A DNA stretch of 64,000 nt from Saccharothrix sp. (GTDB lineage: Bacteria > Actinomycetota > Actinomycetes > Mycobacteriales > Pseudonocardiaceae), in NCBI RefSeq assembly GCF_031180885.1, contig NZ_JAPSLK010000019.1:56557-120556 (forward strand), in the 5' to 3' direction. A model generated the notes under the pieces. The model had not been told where the DNA came from, did not search any database, and saw only the letters and a program-made list of their open reading frames with translations. Below are positions 9,430-17,922 of this stretch, one piece after another. Within the stretch, counting starts at the first letter, position 1; each line of letters begins with the position of its first letter. The position numbers were made by a program, and so were the translations under genes.

Positions 9430-9524
9430 GGCCGCCTCGTAGTCGGCTCATCGCGTCGCCTTTCGCTCCGGCCGGAAGAGCCGACCGGAGCGAAAGGCGA
9501 CGCGACAAGCCGACGCGGCCTCGC
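9430..9524. repeat. 95-bp hairpin element, copy A
   Basis: A 30-bp inverted repeat (9442-9471 with 9485-9514, 28 of 30 positions pairing) with a 13-nt loop containing GAAGAGC. It is flanked on the left by GGCCGCCT and on the right by GCGGCCTCGC. The same flanks, the same loop heptamer and the same 95-bp length recur at 25010-25104, but with a different stem sequence. It lies between the GH92 and lacI promoters. Confidence 0.8.
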
Positions 9525-9534
9525 GTTCGCATCA

Positions 9535-9563
9535 TTGACATCGGCCGGTCCCGGGTGTGTGAT
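9535..9563 (+). promoter_or_regulatory. Putative sigma-A-type promoter of lacI
   Basis: A consensus -35 TTGACA (9535-9540) is followed after 17 bp by TGTGAT (9558-9563) as -10. Transcription would start around 9570, only a few bases before the ATG at 9573, giving a leaderless or near-leaderless mRNA. The operator at 9575-9586 would then sit at the start of the transcript. Confidence 0.6.
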
Positions 9564-9572
9564 TCGCGCACT

Positions 9573-10604
9573 ATGACAACGTTGTCCGCAGCCGCCGGCC
9601 GCAAGGTGCGCCGCGCCACCATGAACGACGTGGCGCGGTTGGCCGGCGTCAGCATCAAGACGGTCTCGCGCGTGGTGAACGACGAGGCGGGTGTGCACCC
9701 GGCCACCGCCGAGCGGGTCCTCGCCGCGATCGACCAGCTCGGCTTCCGGCGCAACCTGAGCGCGCGCAACCTGCGCCGGGGGTCGTCGACCGGGACGGTC
9801 GGGCTGGTGCTGGAGGACGTGGGCAACCCGTTCTACTCGGGCGTGACGCGGGCGGTCGAGGAGGTGTCCCGGCTGCGCGGGCGGCAGGTCATCACCGGCT
9901 CGTCGGACGAGGACCCGGTGCGGGAGCGGGAGCTGGCGCTGGAGTTCTGCTCGCGCCGGGTGGACGGCCTGCTGATCGTGCCCGCCGGGTTGCAGCACGG
10001 GTACCTGGTGCCGGAGATGCGGGCGGGGACGCCCGTGGTGTTCCTGGACCGGCCGGCGGGGGACGTCGTGGCGGACACCGTGCTGGTGGACAACGTCGGC
10101 GGGACCACGGAGGCGGTGCGGCACCTGGCGTCGTTCGGGCACCGGCGGATCGCGTTCCTGGGCGACGCGCCGGACATCTTCACCGCCAACGAGCGCTTGC
10201 GCGGGTACCGCGAGGGGTGCGTGCGGGCGGGTATCGGGTTCCACGAGTCGCTGGTCGTGATGGGTCCGCACGACGAGACGTCGGTGCGGAAGGCGTTGCA
10301 CGGCTTGACTTCGGGCGCCGACCCGGCGACCGCCGTGGTCACCGGCAACAACCGGATCACTGTGCACGCACTGCGCGCCCTGGCCGGTGCTGCCCGGCGG
10401 CCGGCCCTGGTGGGCTTCGACGACTTCGAGCTGGCGGACCTGCTGTCGCCGCCGGTGAGCGTGATCGCGCACGACGCGAGCGCGCTGGGCAAGGCGGCGG
10501 CGGACCTGCTGTACGCCCGTTTGGACGGCGACGGGTCACCACCTCGTCGTGTCGTGCTGCCGGTGCGCCTGGTGGCCCGAGGATCAGGGGAGGTCCGCGC
10601 GTGA
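9573..10604 (+). CDS. LacI-family transcriptional regulator of the mannoside locus
   Basis: A 343-residue regulator. After a 16-residue lead comes the LacI HTH (MNDVARLAGVSIKTVSRVVN) and hinge helix (RNLSARNLRRGSSTGTVGL). A periplasmic-binding-protein-like effector domain follows, containing VLEDVGNPFYSGV, DGLLIVPAG and FGHRRIAFLGD. The effector is probably mannose, mannobiose or a mannose phosphate, inferred from its neighbours. ATG 9573 lies inside the promoter and operator arrangement; the ATG at 9621 is an alternative. The gene overlaps the isomerase gene by GTGA, so the regulator and enzyme share an mRNA. Confidence 0.9.
   Translation: MTTLSAAAGRKVRRATMNDVARLAGVSIKTVSRVVNDEAGVHPATAERVLAAIDQLGFRRNLSARNLRRGSSTGTVGLVLEDVGNPFYSGVTRAVEEVSRLRGRQVITGSSDEDPVRERELALEFCSRRVDGLLIVPAGLQHGYLVPEMRAGTPVVFLDRPAGDVVADTVLVDNVGGTTEAVRHLASFGHRRIAFLGDAPDIFTANERLRGYREGCVRAGIGFHESLVVMGPHDETSVRKALHGLTSGADPATAVVTGNNRITVHALRALAGAARRPALVGFDDFELADLLSPPVSVIAHDASALGKAAADLLYARLDGDGSPPRRVVLPVRLVARGSGEVRA
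9575..9586. promoter_or_regulatory. Perfect palindromic operator overlapping the lacI start
   Basis: GACAACGTTGTC is a 12-bp perfect palindrome with a central CG, the classic form of a LacI-family operator. It begins 2 bases into the lacI start codon and implies autorepression. Its near-copy is at 9301-9312. Confidence 0.65.
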
Positions 10605-11587
10605 GCGAGCGACCGATCGCGCTGCCCGCCAACCAGCCCCGGCAGTTCTACCGGGGCGGAGCGGCCATCGCGGAGTTGCGGGGCGAGCCCGGGGCGGACT
10701 TCGGTCCGGAGGACTGGGTGGCGTCCACGACGACCCTGTTCGGCCGGGAGCCGGATGGGCTGACCCGGCTGCCCGACGGCCGTTGGCTGCGCGACGCTGT
10801 TCGCCTCGACCCTGTTTCCTGGTTGGGTCCCGAACACGTGGCGGAGTTCGGCGCGGACACCGCGTTGCTGGTGAAGCTGCTCGACGCCGGGCAGCGGCTG
10901 CCGGTGCACTGCCACCCGTCCAACTCGTTCGCTTCGCGGCACTTGGACTGCCGGCACGGGAAGACCGAGGCGTGGATCGTGGTGGGCACTTCCGGGCCTT
11001 CGCCGACGGTGCACATCGGGTTCCGGGAGGACGTGCCGGCGTCGGTGGTGGCGGAGTGGGTGTCCACTCAGGACTCTTCGGCGATGCTGGGTTCGTTGAA
11101 CGCGGTGGGGGTGCGGCCCGGTGACACGGTGTTCGTGCCCGCGGGGGTGCCGCACGCGATCGGCGAGGGTGTGTTCATCGTCGAGTTGCAGCAGCCGACG
11201 GACTTCTCGGTGACGTTGGAGTGGCGCGGTTTCCTGGACGATCCCGAGGCTTGGCACCTCGGGATGGGGCAGGAGACGGCGCTGGGGTGCGTGGAGCGCT
11301 CGGCCCAGCGGGTCGAGGACTTGGTGCTGCGGACCGGTACGTCGGCGTCGGCTGAGCTGTTGGGGGCGCAGGCCGATCCTTTCTTCCGGGCGGACCGGCT
11401 GCACGTGTCGGGGAAGGTGGTGCTGGAGGAGTCCTTCGCCGTGCTGGTGGTACTGGAAGGCGAGGGGACGCTGGACGCCCTGCCCTTGCGACGGGGCAGC
11501 ACGGTAGTCGTCCCTCACGCCGCCGGCCCATGCGAACTGTCCGGCAACTTGGTAACCATCCGCTGCCGCCCTCCCCTCCTGCCATGA
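10601..11587 (+). CDS. Class I mannose-6-phosphate isomerase-like cupin enzyme
   Basis: A 328-residue protein of the type I phosphomannose isomerase/cupin superfamily, expected to convert mannose-6-phosphate to fructose-6-phosphate. Metal ligands are visible as His103 and His105 (LPVHCHPSNSF), Glu123 (HGKTEAW) and a later His in FVPAGVPHAIGEG. It is shorter than E. coli ManA (about 390 residues), like the compact actinobacterial and Bacillus forms. The GTG start overlaps the lacI stop (GTGA). Its place after lacI and beside two GH92 genes supports a role in mannose catabolism. No separate mannose kinase is visible. Confidence 0.82.
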   Translation: MSERPIALPANQPRQFYRGGAAIAELRGEPGADFGPEDWVASTTTLFGREPDGLTRLPDGRWLRDAVRLDPVSWLGPEHVAEFGADTALLVKLLDAGQRLPVHCHPSNSFASRHLDCRHGKTEAWIVVGTSGPSPTVHIGFREDVPASVVAEWVSTQDSSAMLGSLNAVGVRPGDTVFVPAGVPHAIGEGVFIVELQQPTDFSVTLEWRGFLDDPEAWHLGMGQETALGCVERSAQRVEDLVLRTGTSASAELLGAQADPFFRADRLHVSGKVVLEESFAVLVVLEGEGTLDALPLRRGSTVVVPHAAGPCELSGNLVTIRCRPPLLP

Positions 11588-11770
11588 CTCCGACGCCACT
11601 GCCCTCGGGACGTGCCCCGGCCGCCGCAACACCCACCGCCGCCGACCAGACCCCACCGCCGCCAACCAGACACCCGCCCCCGCTGCCGTGACTCTCGCCC
11701 CACCTTCGAGCCGCCCGTCCCGCTGCCCTCATTCACCCGTTCTCGCGATTCCCACCGCACCACTGAAATA

Positions 11771-11789
11771 TTTAGTCCACTGAACTAAA
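11771..11789. promoter_or_regulatory. TTTAGT-N7-ACTAAA operator-like palindrome upstream of the sugar ABC operon
   Basis: Two perfect 6-bp arms separated by 7 nt stand in an AT-rich island about 90 bp before the ABC ATPase gene. The form resembles operators of ROK-family sugar repressors, and it differs from the LacI palindrome nearby. No ROK gene is in the window. The remainder of 11588-11878 is a C-rich spacer in which I see no gene. Confidence 0.5.
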
Positions 11790-11878
11790 ATTTTCCGCCG
11801 TTTGGAACCACCGCCGGAACCACCAACCGGACCCACCGCCCAGAACGGAACACCGTCGGAACGCCGTCGGGAGGCGCC

Positions 11879-12640
11879 ATGGCCCAACCCCTGCTGGACG
11901 CCCGCAACCTCGTCAAGCACTACGGCAGCGTGGAAGCCCTACGAGGCGCGTCCTTCACCGCGCACGCGGGCGAAGTCGTGGCCCTCATCGGGGACAACGG
12001 CGCCGGCAAGTCCACCCTGGTCAAGTGCCTCTCCGGAGCCGAACAACCCGACTCCGGCACCATCACGTTCGACGGCACCGAAATCTCCCTCCCCTCACCC
12101 ACCGCAGCACGCTCGCTCGGCATCGAGACCGTCTACCAAGACCTCGCCGTGGCACCGGACCTCGACCCCGCCGCCAACCTCTACCTCGGCCGCGAACTGG
12201 TGAAACCCGGCCCCCTCGGCTGGTTCGGCGTCCTGGACAAGAAAGAGATGCGGCGGCGCGCCACCGAGTCGTTCCGCGACCTCGGCGTGTCGCTGCAGAG
12301 CGTGGACGTCCCGATCGGCGCGCTCTCCGGCGGTCAACGGCAAAGCGTCGCGGTAGCGCGCAGCGTGGTGTGGGCGAGCCGACTCGTGTTCATGGACGAG
12401 CCGACCGCCGCCCTGGGCGTCGTACAACGCGAGCGCGTCCTGGACGTCGTCAAAAGGGTCCGCGACCAGGGCATGGCGGTCGTACTCATCAGCCACAACA
12501 TGCCCGAGGTCCTGGCCGTGTCGGACCGGGTCGAGGTGCTGCGCCTCGGCCGCCGGGTCGCCCGGTTCCGGGCGGCGGACACGACCGTCGAAGAACTGGT
12601 CGGCGCGATGACCGGAGCCCTGTCCCAGGAGGACTCATGA
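11879..12640 (+). CDS. Sugar ABC transporter ATP-binding protein (FrcA-like, single domain)
   Basis: A 253-residue ATPase with Walker A (GDNGAGKSTL), signature LSGGQRQSV, Walker B (LVFMDEPTAAL) and H-loop (LISHNM). It has one nucleotide-binding domain, like FrcA of the fructose/mannose/ribose importer, rather than the two of RbsA or XylG. This makes it the energy subunit of the importer encoded by the next two genes. The Walker B region continues as AALGVVQRE, the form usual in carbohydrate importers of this class. A GGGAGG ribosome-binding site precedes the ATG. The stop overlaps the permease ATG (ATGA). Confidence 0.9.
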   Translation: MAQPLLDARNLVKHYGSVEALRGASFTAHAGEVVALIGDNGAGKSTLVKCLSGAEQPDSGTITFDGTEISLPSPTAARSLGIETVYQDLAVAPDLDPAANLYLGRELVKPGPLGWFGVLDKKEMRRRATESFRDLGVSLQSVDVPIGALSGGQRQSVAVARSVVWASRLVFMDEPTAALGVVQRERVLDVVKRVRDQGMAVVLISHNMPEVLAVSDRVEVLRLGRRVARFRAADTTVEELVGAMTGALSQEDS

Positions 12641-13650
12641 ACGCGGCCACCGACGTCCGACAACGCTCGATCAGGCAGCGGCTGTTCGGCGCGAACACCC
12701 TGTGGATCGGCCTCGTGCTGCTGGTGCTGATCGCCGTGTTCGGCGCGATCCGCCCGGACGCCGTGCTGACCACGTTCACCCTCCAGACCACCCTCGTCGA
12801 GACGTCCGTCCTCCTCGTCCTGAGCGTCGGCATGACGTACGTGATCATCACGTCCGGCATCGACCTGTCCGTCGGCTCGGTCCTCGTCTTCTCGGGCGTC
12901 ACGTCCGCCATGACCATGAACGCCCTGAACGACGGCAACGCCACCACCGCCGGCTGGGGAACGGTCTTCGTCGGCCTCCTCGTCGCCCTGGTCTCCGGCG
13001 CCGCCTGGGGCCTGCTCAACGGCGTCCTGATCGCCAAGACCGGCATCCCGCCGCTGATCGTCACCCTGGGGTCCTTCGGCGCGGCGCTCGGCGCGGGACA
13101 GCTGATCTCCAACGGCTCGAACGTGTCCGGCGTGCCGAACGTGCTCTCCAACAGCCTCGGCACCGGGACCTGGTTCGGCATCCCCAACCTGGTCCTGCTG
13201 GCCGCCGTGGTCACCGCGATCGGCGCGCTGGTCCTGGCCACCACCCGCTTCGGCCGCTACACCTACGCCATCGGCTCCAACGAGGAGGCCGCGCGGCGGG
13301 TCGGCATCGGCGTCACCGGCCACCTGGTCAAGGTGTACCTGCTCGCGGGCACCCTGGCGGGCCTGGCCGGGTTCATGGCGCTCGCGTACTTCCGGGTCGC
13401 GTCCATCACCGGGCACGACACGGACAACCTCAACGCCATCGCGGGTGTCGTCCTCGGCGGCACCAGCCTGTTCGGTGGTTCGGGCTCGGTCGTCGGCACG
13501 GTGCTGGGCGTGTTCATCCCGGCCGTGCTGCGCAAGGGGTTCGTGATCGTCGGCGTGAACGTGTACTGGCAGCCCGTCGCCGTGGCCATCGTGCTGGTCG
13601 CGGCGGTGTGGTTCGACCAGTCACGACGAAGGGCGCGCAATCAACGCTAG
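12637..13650 (+). CDS. Sugar ABC transporter permease (FrcC/RbsC-like)
   Basis: A 337-residue integral membrane protein of the BPD_transp_2 family with about nine hydrophobic segments. The family signature region is present as SGIDLSVGSVL and, near the C-terminus, NAIAGVVLGGTSLFGGSG. It forms the membrane channel of the importer with the ATPase upstream (4-bp overlap) and the lipoprotein downstream (18-bp gap). Neighbouring genes suggest a mannose- or fructose-type monosaccharide as substrate. Confidence 0.9.
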   Translation: MNAATDVRQRSIRQRLFGANTLWIGLVLLVLIAVFGAIRPDAVLTTFTLQTTLVETSVLLVLSVGMTYVIITSGIDLSVGSVLVFSGVTSAMTMNALNDGNATTAGWGTVFVGLLVALVSGAAWGLLNGVLIAKTGIPPLIVTLGSFGAALGAGQLISNGSNVSGVPNVLSNSLGTGTWFGIPNLVLLAAVVTAIGALVLATTRFGRYTYAIGSNEEAARRVGIGVTGHLVKVYLLAGTLAGLAGFMALAYFRVASITGHDTDNLNAIAGVVLGGTSLFGGSGSVVGTVLGVFIPAVLRKGFVIVGVNVYWQPVAVAIVLVAAVWFDQSRRRARNQR

Positions 13651-13668
13651 GCGAAAGGTGCGGGAGAC

Positions 13669-14637
13669 ATGTCAACGAGGACAGCCGCCCTGCTCGGGGC
13701 GACCCTGCTGCTCACCGCGTGCGGCGGTGGCGGCCAGATCGGCGACTCGGGAAGCTCCGGGAACACCAAGAGGATGGTCCTGATCCCCGGTGTGGCCGCC
13801 GAACCCTTCTACATCTCCATGGAGTGCGGCTTCCGGGAGGCCGCCAAGGCCAAGGGCTACGAGGTCGACGTCCAGGCCCCGGCCAAGTTCGACTCCACCC
13901 TGCAAACCCCGATCGTGACCGGTGTCCTGGCGAACAAGCCGGGCGCGGTCCTCATCGCCCCGACCGACGACAAGGCGATGGCCGGCCCGATGAAGCAGTT
14001 GAAGGACGCCGGCATCAAGGTCGTGGAGGTCGACACCAAGCTGGAGGACACGTCCATCGCCGTGTCGACGATCTCGTCCAACAACGAGCAGGGCGGCCAG
14101 CTCGCCGCGCAGACCCTGGCCAAGCTGGTGGCCGGCAAGTCCGGGTCGGTGCTGGTCCTGAACACCAAGGCGGGCACGTCGACCACCGACGCGCGGGCCA
14201 AGGGCTTCGAGGACGAGATCAAGAAGTACCCGAACCTGAAGTACGTGGGCCAGCAGTACACCGACAACGAGCCCGACCAGGCGGCCTCGAAGGTGACCGC
14301 GACCCTGGCCGCGAACCCGGACCTGGTGGGTGTCTTCGCCACCAACCTCAACACGGGTGAGGGCGCGGCGACGGGGTTGCGCAACGCCGGCAAGACCGGG
14401 GCGGTGAACCTGGTCGGCTTCGACGCCAGCCCGAAGCAGGTGGAGGACCTCCGCGGCGGCGCGGTGCAGGCCCTGATCGCGCAGGACCCGGCCACCATCG
14501 GCCGGACCGGTGTCGAACAGGCGATCGCGGCGTTGGAGGGCGGCACGGTCAAGCGGGACATCGAAACCGACCTGGTCGCGTTGACCAAGGCCGACATGGA
14601 CGCCAATCAGAAGTACTTCTACAAGCAGAAGTGCTGA
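13669..14637 (+). CDS. Sugar-binding lipoprotein of the ABC importer
   Basis: A 322-residue periplasmic-binding-protein-like lipoprotein. The signal peptide ends in a lipobox LLTAC with Cys18 as the lipidated residue, followed by a flexible GGGG linker. The mature part is a Peripla_BP_4 (ribose/fructose-binding) fold, with ASKVTATLAANPDLVGVFA and NLVGFDASPKQ. It captures the sugar outside the membrane for the permease. A GGAG ribosome-binding site precedes the ATG. A stem-loop follows the stop codon. Confidence 0.9.
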   Translation: MSTRTAALLGATLLLTACGGGGQIGDSGSSGNTKRMVLIPGVAAEPFYISMECGFREAAKAKGYEVDVQAPAKFDSTLQTPIVTGVLANKPGAVLIAPTDDKAMAGPMKQLKDAGIKVVEVDTKLEDTSIAVSTISSNNEQGGQLAAQTLAKLVAGKSGSVLVLNTKAGTSTTDARAKGFEDEIKKYPNLKYVGQQYTDNEPDQAASKVTATLAANPDLVGVFATNLNTGEGAATGLRNAGKTGAVNLVGFDASPKQVEDLRGGAVQALIAQDPATIGRTGVEQAIAALEGGTVKRDIETDLVALTKADMDANQKYFYKQKC

Positions 14638-14646
14638 CCTGAGTCC

Positions 14647-14677
14647 GCTGCGCGCGCTCCACGTGAGCGCGCGCAGC
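14647..14677 (+). terminator. Stem-loop after the sugar importer operon
   Basis: Perfect 12-bp arms (GCTGCGCGCGCT and its complement) enclose a 7-nt loop, starting 10 bp after the lipoprotein stop codon. There is no T-tract, as is common for actinobacterial terminators. Confidence 0.65.
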
Positions 14678-14738
14678 GCCTGTTCTCCGGCGCGCAGCGC
14701 CGGCGGGAAGGGCCGCCGAGGAGGGCACAACCCGAGCC

Positions 14739-14908
14739 GGGCTTCTTGCTTGTGTCATCCCCGTATGGCCCGCCCGAAGGGCTACCACAGATTTCCCGGG
14801 TGCGGCCGAAATTTTTTGTGAGGAACGAGCAAAAAATTTCAGCGGCACCCGGGAAATCTGTGGTTGGCTTTGCCGGGTCATGCGGGGATGACACAAGCAA
14901 GAAAGCCC
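14739..14908. repeat. Near-palindromic 170-bp element with long arms
   Basis: Left arm 14745-14818 and right arm 14830-14901 pair over about 72 bases at roughly 85 percent, with an 11-nt loop. Homology extends a few bases outwards on both sides. The termini carry TTGTGTCATCC, of which a further direct copy lies at 14920-14930. It has no coding capacity. It looks like a MITE-like or other stem-forming element, but I see no clear target-site duplication. Confidence 0.75.
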
Positions 14909-14940
14909 CGCAGTTGTAGTTGTGTCATCCTTGGCGGCTC

Positions 14941-15124
14941 GCCCGCCGGCGAGGCGCTTTTATCTTTAGACCGGTTCTTTCGCTCTCAAATCCCCGCTTC
15001 GCGGGTGGTCACGCAACGCGCTCCGCGCTCGCAAGCTCGGACGCGCTTCGCGCTCTTGAACGCACTGGCGCACCCTTGAACGCGCTGACGCGCTCTCAAG
15101 ATCAAAAGCGCCTCGCCGGCGGGC
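14941..15124. repeat. Second inverted repeat, 21-bp perfect arms around a low-complexity core
   Basis: GCCCGCCGGCGAGGCGCTTTT (14941-14961) is exactly complementary to 15104-15124. The 142-bp core is full of short GCGC-CTTGAA-type repeats. Together with the element at 14739-14908 it fills most of the 612-bp gap 14638-15249. I find no gene in that gap. Confidence 0.7.
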
Positions 15125-15249
15125 AGACCACCGATGGGGAAAAGGGCGTCGGTTCCCCCCGCCGTGGCTGATAGCCAGCCCGCCGCGCGGAGCGCGGCGA
15201 AAACGAAAAGCAGCCGCTGCGCGGCGAAGAACCCACCTTGGCGCACGAG

Positions 15250-16254
15250 CTAGGCGTCGAGGTACTTGTTGGCCAGCTCGGAGTACTCCTTCTCCAAGTC
15301 GTCGGCCAGGTAAGCCACGTACGACCACGGCACGTCGTGCACGTGGTCCCGCATCCCCAGCAGGTGCTTCTTCGCCCGGGGCGCGTCGTCGGCCAGTGCG
15401 AAGGCCGCCGCGAACAGGTTGTGCGCCTGCAACGACCTCGGGTGGGCCTTGCCGGGCCGGGCCTCCCATTTGTCCGCCGCCTCGGCGATCTCGTCGCGCA
15501 CCCGGCTGAAGTACCGCATCTTCAAGGTCGCGATCTTGAACGCGCTCCGCGCCTGCACCGCGTCCTCGAACTGCTCCAGGAAGATCTCGAAGTGCGCCAG
15601 GGGCAGCATGGCCACCACCGGATCGCCCAGCGGGGCCGCGTCGACGCTGCCGTGGGCGAAGGCCATCATCTCCTCCGCCGAACCGCCCCACTTCGAGGCG
15701 AGGATCTGCAACCGGGTCCAGTGCGCGGGGTAGAGGGACGGGCAGCGGGCGACGATCTCGCGCCACACCTCGTCCTTCTGGTCCCGGTCGACCTGGAGGC
15801 CCAGGCCCGCCGTCTGCAGCTGGGACCACGGCACGGCGTCCCCCGGCAGCAGTTTCGCGGCCTCGTGGAGGGGGCCGACCGCCTTGCGGAGGGTGCCGAA
15901 GAAGACCTTGAACCGGTCCTTGCCCACCGTGTCGGCCCGGCCCGAGCCGCGGATCGCCCAGGCCTCCCGGATGAACGCGGTGCCGGCCAGCAGCCACAGG
16001 TCCGGGTCGGAGTTGGCCTTGGCCAACTCCAGCAGTTCGTCGGCGTGGCCGATGGCGTGCTCGCCCAGCACCTCCGCGCGCAGGGCCCGGACCTCGGGCT
16101 CGTCGCGGCACTCGGCGAGCACGGTCGTGGCCGCCCGCAGGTGGCCCGCGTCCATCTCCTCGGCCGCGATGTCCAGGATCGCGTCGTCGTACGTGTGGTC
16201 CCGCACGACCTCACGGGCCACCGCGGCGGGCCGCTTCCTCCGGAAAATCCCCAC
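15250..16254 (-). CDS. Conserved actinobacterial protein, helical-repeat type
   Basis: A 334-residue, entirely alpha-helical, soluble protein without signal peptide. It reads like a degenerate TPR or other helical-repeat protein: alternating helix pairs such as LRAATTVLAECRDEPEVRAL and HADELLELAKANSDPDLWLLAG, and later AHNLFAAAFALADDAPRAKKHLLG. I do not recognise a named family or catalytic motif. The GTG start (VGIFRRKRP) was chosen because the helical region begins there; the long open frame upstream is an artefact over the divergent peptidase promoter. Function unknown. Confidence 0.75.
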   Translation of the reverse strand: MGIFRRKRPAAVAREVVRDHTYDDAILDIAAEEMDAGHLRAATTVLAECRDEPEVRALRAEVLGEHAIGHADELLELAKANSDPDLWLLAGTAFIREAWAIRGSGRADTVGKDRFKVFFGTLRKAVGPLHEAAKLLPGDAVPWSQLQTAGLGLQVDRDQKDEVWREIVARCPSLYPAHWTRLQILASKWGGSAEEMMAFAHGSVDAAPLGDPVVAMLPLAHFEIFLEQFEDAVQARSAFKIATLKMRYFSRVRDEIAEAADKWEARPGKAHPRSLQAHNLFAAAFALADDAPRAKKHLLGMRDHVHDVPWSYVAYLADDLEKEYSELANKYLDA

Positions 16255-16386
16255 CCCGACAACCCTACTTTCCCTCGACTCCGACCGGCGTAGTTCTTTC
16301 GTAGACCCGAACGCAAGCCTTTCCGCCGTTGTTTCCCACCCCACCACACCGATGAGGTGGATGGCACGAACACCGGAGGGGGAACC

Positions 16387-17883
16387 ATGCGAAGACTGGC
16401 AGTGACGGTGTCCGCCGCCCTGCTCACGGCCGCGGGCCTGCCCGCCGTGGCGCAGGCGCAGGCCGACCCGTTCCGCGACCAGGCGATCACCTGGGGTGCG
16501 TGCACGGACCTGGACGTGCCGGTGCTGGAGTGCGCGACCTACACCGCGCCGCGGGACTGGCGGGCGCCGGGCAACGGCAAGACCATCACCATCGCGATCA
16601 GCCGGCTCAAGGCGCGCAGCGGCCAGGCCAAGGCCAGCGTGCTGACCAACCCGGGCGGTCCGGGCGGCCCGGGGCGGACGCTGCCCGCGCTCTACGTGGA
16701 CCGGGCCAAGCTCGTCCAGGACCACGACATCATCGGCATCGACCCGCGCGGCACCGGGGCGAGCACCAACGTCACGTGCGGCGGGTTCGACTTCCTCGCG
16801 CTGACCGACCCGCGCGACCGCAGCCGCGAGAACGTCGACCTGCTCTACGACGCCGCCGAACTCCAGGCCACCGCGTGCCAGGCGAAGTCCGGCGAGTTCG
16901 GCAAGGTGGTCAACACCGAGCAGACCGTGAAGGACCTGGACCTGCTGCGGCACCTGCTGGGCCGGGACAAGATCAGCTGGATCGGCTACTCCGGCGGCAC
17001 GTGGATGGGCGCGTACTACGCCACCTACTTCCCGAACCGGGTCGACAAGTTCGTGCTCGACTCGAACACCGAGTTCACCACGACGTTCCAGGAGATCTTC
17101 GACGAGTTCGGGCGCGGCTTCCAGCGCCGGTTCGAGGTGGACTTCCTGCCGTGGGTGGCCAAGTACGACAGCCGCTTCCACCTGGGCACGACCGCCGAGG
17201 AGGTCCGGGCGGTCTACGAGAAGACGCGAGCGCGCTTGGCCGCCAACCCGATCCCGCTGCCCGACGGGCGGATGCTGGACGGCGTGCTGCTGGACCTGGT
17301 CCTGGTGCAGGCGCAGTACAGCAAGTGGGCGTTCGCGGACGCGGCGTCACTGCTGTCGCAGCTCAACCAGCAGACGCTGGCGGCGGTCGACGTCCGCTAC
17401 CCGGACGCGGCGAACGCCACCCTGTTCGCCATCACGTGCAACGACACCCGCTTCCGCGGCGGCCGTGAGTTCCTGGACCGCGAGGCCCGGGAGCTGGGCG
17501 CGAAGTACCCGCTCGCCGGCTACTACCAGATCCTCGCCCCGTGCGCGTTCTGGAACCGCCCGCCGTTGCAGCTCAGGACGCCGACCGGCAAGGGCGTGCC
17601 GCCGATCCTGATGGTGCAGTCGGTGCGCGACCCGGCCACGCCCGTCGAAGGCGCGCAGCGGGCGCACGACCGGTTCGCCGGCTCGCGGATGATCACCGTT
17701 GTGGACGAGGGCGACCACGGCATCTACGGCTTCGGCAACGCCTGCGTGAACGACCTGGTGGAGTCGTTCATCGTGGACGGCAAGGTCCCGCCGCGCGACA
17801 CCACGTGCCCCGGCGAGCCGCTGCCCGACCCGACCGCGATGCTCGCGGCCAAGAAGCCGTCCTTGGCGCACGGCTGGCTGTGA
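16387..17883 (+). CDS. Secreted tripeptidyl aminopeptidase-type alpha/beta hydrolase
   Basis: A 498-residue exported serine peptidase of the Streptomyces Tap/SlpD/SlpE family, which removes tripeptides or short N-terminal peptides from extracellular proteins. A signal peptide ends near AVAQAQA (residue 26). The oxyanion region is LTNPGGPGGPG, the nucleophile Ser202 lies in GYSGGTWMG, and the Asp and His lie in VRDPATPVEGA and GDHGIYGFGN within the C-terminal TAP-like domain. GGAGGGGG precedes the ATG at 16387; an in-frame ATG at 16357 has no such site. Confidence 0.9.
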   Translation: MRRLAVTVSAALLTAAGLPAVAQAQADPFRDQAITWGACTDLDVPVLECATYTAPRDWRAPGNGKTITIAISRLKARSGQAKASVLTNPGGPGGPGRTLPALYVDRAKLVQDHDIIGIDPRGTGASTNVTCGGFDFLALTDPRDRSRENVDLLYDAAELQATACQAKSGEFGKVVNTEQTVKDLDLLRHLLGRDKISWIGYSGGTWMGAYYATYFPNRVDKFVLDSNTEFTTTFQEIFDEFGRGFQRRFEVDFLPWVAKYDSRFHLGTTAEEVRAVYEKTRARLAANPIPLPDGRMLDGVLLDLVLVQAQYSKWAFADAASLLSQLNQQTLAAVDVRYPDAANATLFAITCNDTRFRGGREFLDREARELGAKYPLAGYYQILAPCAFWNRPPLQLRTPTGKGVPPILMVQSVRDPATPVEGAQRAHDRFAGSRMITVVDEGDHGIYGFGNACVNDLVESFIVDGKVPPRDTTCPGEPLPDPTAMLAAKKPSLAHGWL

Positions 17884-17894
17884 CGACCGGTTGA

Positions 17895-17922
17895 TGGGGT
17901 CGGGGGTTCCCCTCCGGCCCCA
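17895..17922 (+). terminator. Stem-loop terminator of the aminopeptidase gene
   Basis: 12-bp arms (10 Watson-Crick pairs plus two G-U) with a TTCC tetraloop, beginning 11 bp after the stop codon. Confidence 0.65.

Noticed and set aside
10648..11067. Minus-strand frames opposite the isomerase gene
   Set aside because: No domains; the metal-binding His and Glu motifs are on the plus strand.
12025..14360. Long plus-strand Arg/Pro-rich frames overlapping the sugar ABC genes
   Set aside because: Typical high-GC frame shadows with no domain; the ATPase, permease and binding protein account for the DNA.
14638..15249. CRISPR array in the repeat island
   Set aside because: The repeats are inverted or irregular and there are no equal-length unique spacers or cas genes.
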